Assembly (NCBI GenBank): GCA_003140655.1
Contig: PLKR01000291.1
Span: 1 to 15,088 of the forward strand
Length of the DNA: 15,088 nucleotides
Direction: 5' to 3'
DNA from: Acidobacteriaceae bacterium
GTDB lineage: Bacteria; Acidobacteriota; Terriglobia; Terriglobales; Acidobacteriaceae
Made by a program: the position numbers and the translations under genes. Shown here piece by piece: positions 14,906 through 15,088 of the stretch; position 1 is the stretch's first letter, and the number at the start of each line of letters is the position of its first letter. Below the pieces are notes generated by a model. It was not told the DNA's origin and made no database searches. It saw only the letters and a program-made list of their open reading frames with translations.

Positions 14906-15088
14906 CTAGTTTGGCTTGCGGTCTTTCGCGTCTACCAGGTAGCGCAACAGCATGGCCTCATCGGCCCGCGTGAACTGATCGAGGAATGACGTATCCACCT
15001 TGGCGTCTTCGACAGTCTGCGATGCAGACGACTGGCGCAGCTTGTCGCCCAGTTCGGGATCGTTGCTCATCACCTGGCTGTAGAACCA
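14906..15088 (-). CDS. 3' end of an unrecognised gene, cut by the window edge
   Basis: The minus strand is open from the right edge to a TAG at 14906-14908 and gives the last 60 residues: WFYSQVMSNDPELGDKLRQS, then SASQTVEDAKVDTSFLDQFT, then RADEAMLLRYLVDAKDRKPN. The segment is hydrophilic and helix-prone with no transmembrane helix or motif I recognise. It is convergent with nagA. The compact spacing and clean codon pattern suggest a real gene, but without the N-terminal part no function can be offered. Confidence 0.6.
   Translation of the reverse strand, partial: WFYSQVMSNDPELGDKLRQSSASQTVEDAKVDTSFLDQFTRADEAMLLRYLVDAKDRKPN

Overview
The window looks like a chromosomal segment of a soil-type acidobacterium (Acidobacteriota, probably class Terriglobia). 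The evidence is family content and style: an Oar-like TonB-dependent receptor with an N-terminal carboxypeptidase-regulatory-like domain, a very large secreted BNR/IPT-repeat protein, tandem MacB-type permeases without an ATPase beside them, and a RodZ-type fragment of a kind I associate with this phylum. No taxonomic marker such as 16S is present, so the assignment is inference.

Layout from left to right. Positions 3-149 hold the decayed C-terminal end of an IS110-family transposase. Positions 226-3996 (+) encode a 1256-residue secreted beta-propeller protein whose C-terminus is five tandem Ig-like (IPT/TIG) repeats with a period of exactly 90 residues in four of the five. Positions 3997-5000 contain no intact gene. 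They hold a possible membrane-protein remnant (-), a frameshifted alpha/beta-hydrolase remnant (+) and a long imperfect inverted repeat. Positions 5001-7494 (-) are a two-gene operon of MacB/FtsX-type ABC permeases separated by 4 nt. A perfect 8+5+8 palindrome lies just upstream of it. Positions 7552-8356 are a second scarred stretch. A C-terminal RodZ-like piece (-) and a C-terminal tyrosine-recombinase piece (+) diverge from one junction near 8040, and the recombinase end lies 6 nt from the 3' end of a tRNA-Pro(CGG) gene (8363-8439, -). This is the usual position of an integrated island.

The right half is a compact amino-sugar (GlcNAc/chitin-type) module. It has a GntR/HutC-family regulator (8651-9373, -), a 533-nt divergent control region rich in repeated motifs, a 1137-residue Oar-like TonB-dependent outer-membrane receptor (9907-13320, +), a strong intrinsic terminator (13356-13394), a separate promoter with a dre-like operator candidate, and nagA (13628-14806, +), an N-acetylglucosamine-6-phosphate deacetylase. 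The simplest model is that the receptor brings GlcNAc-containing ligands across the outer membrane, NagA deacetylates GlcNAc-6-P inside, and the GntR protein senses an amino-sugar phosphate and represses both. The inner-membrane transporter or kinase and the deaminase (NagB) are not in the window. Past nagA is a 31+31 bp imperfect inverted repeat and the 3' end of an unrecognised gene (14906 to the right edge, -).

Nothing here amounts to a clearly new molecular system. The most interesting points are the two gene-decay junctions, the island scar at tRNA-Pro, the orphan permease operon with its palindrome, and the candidate shared operators of the amino-sugar module.
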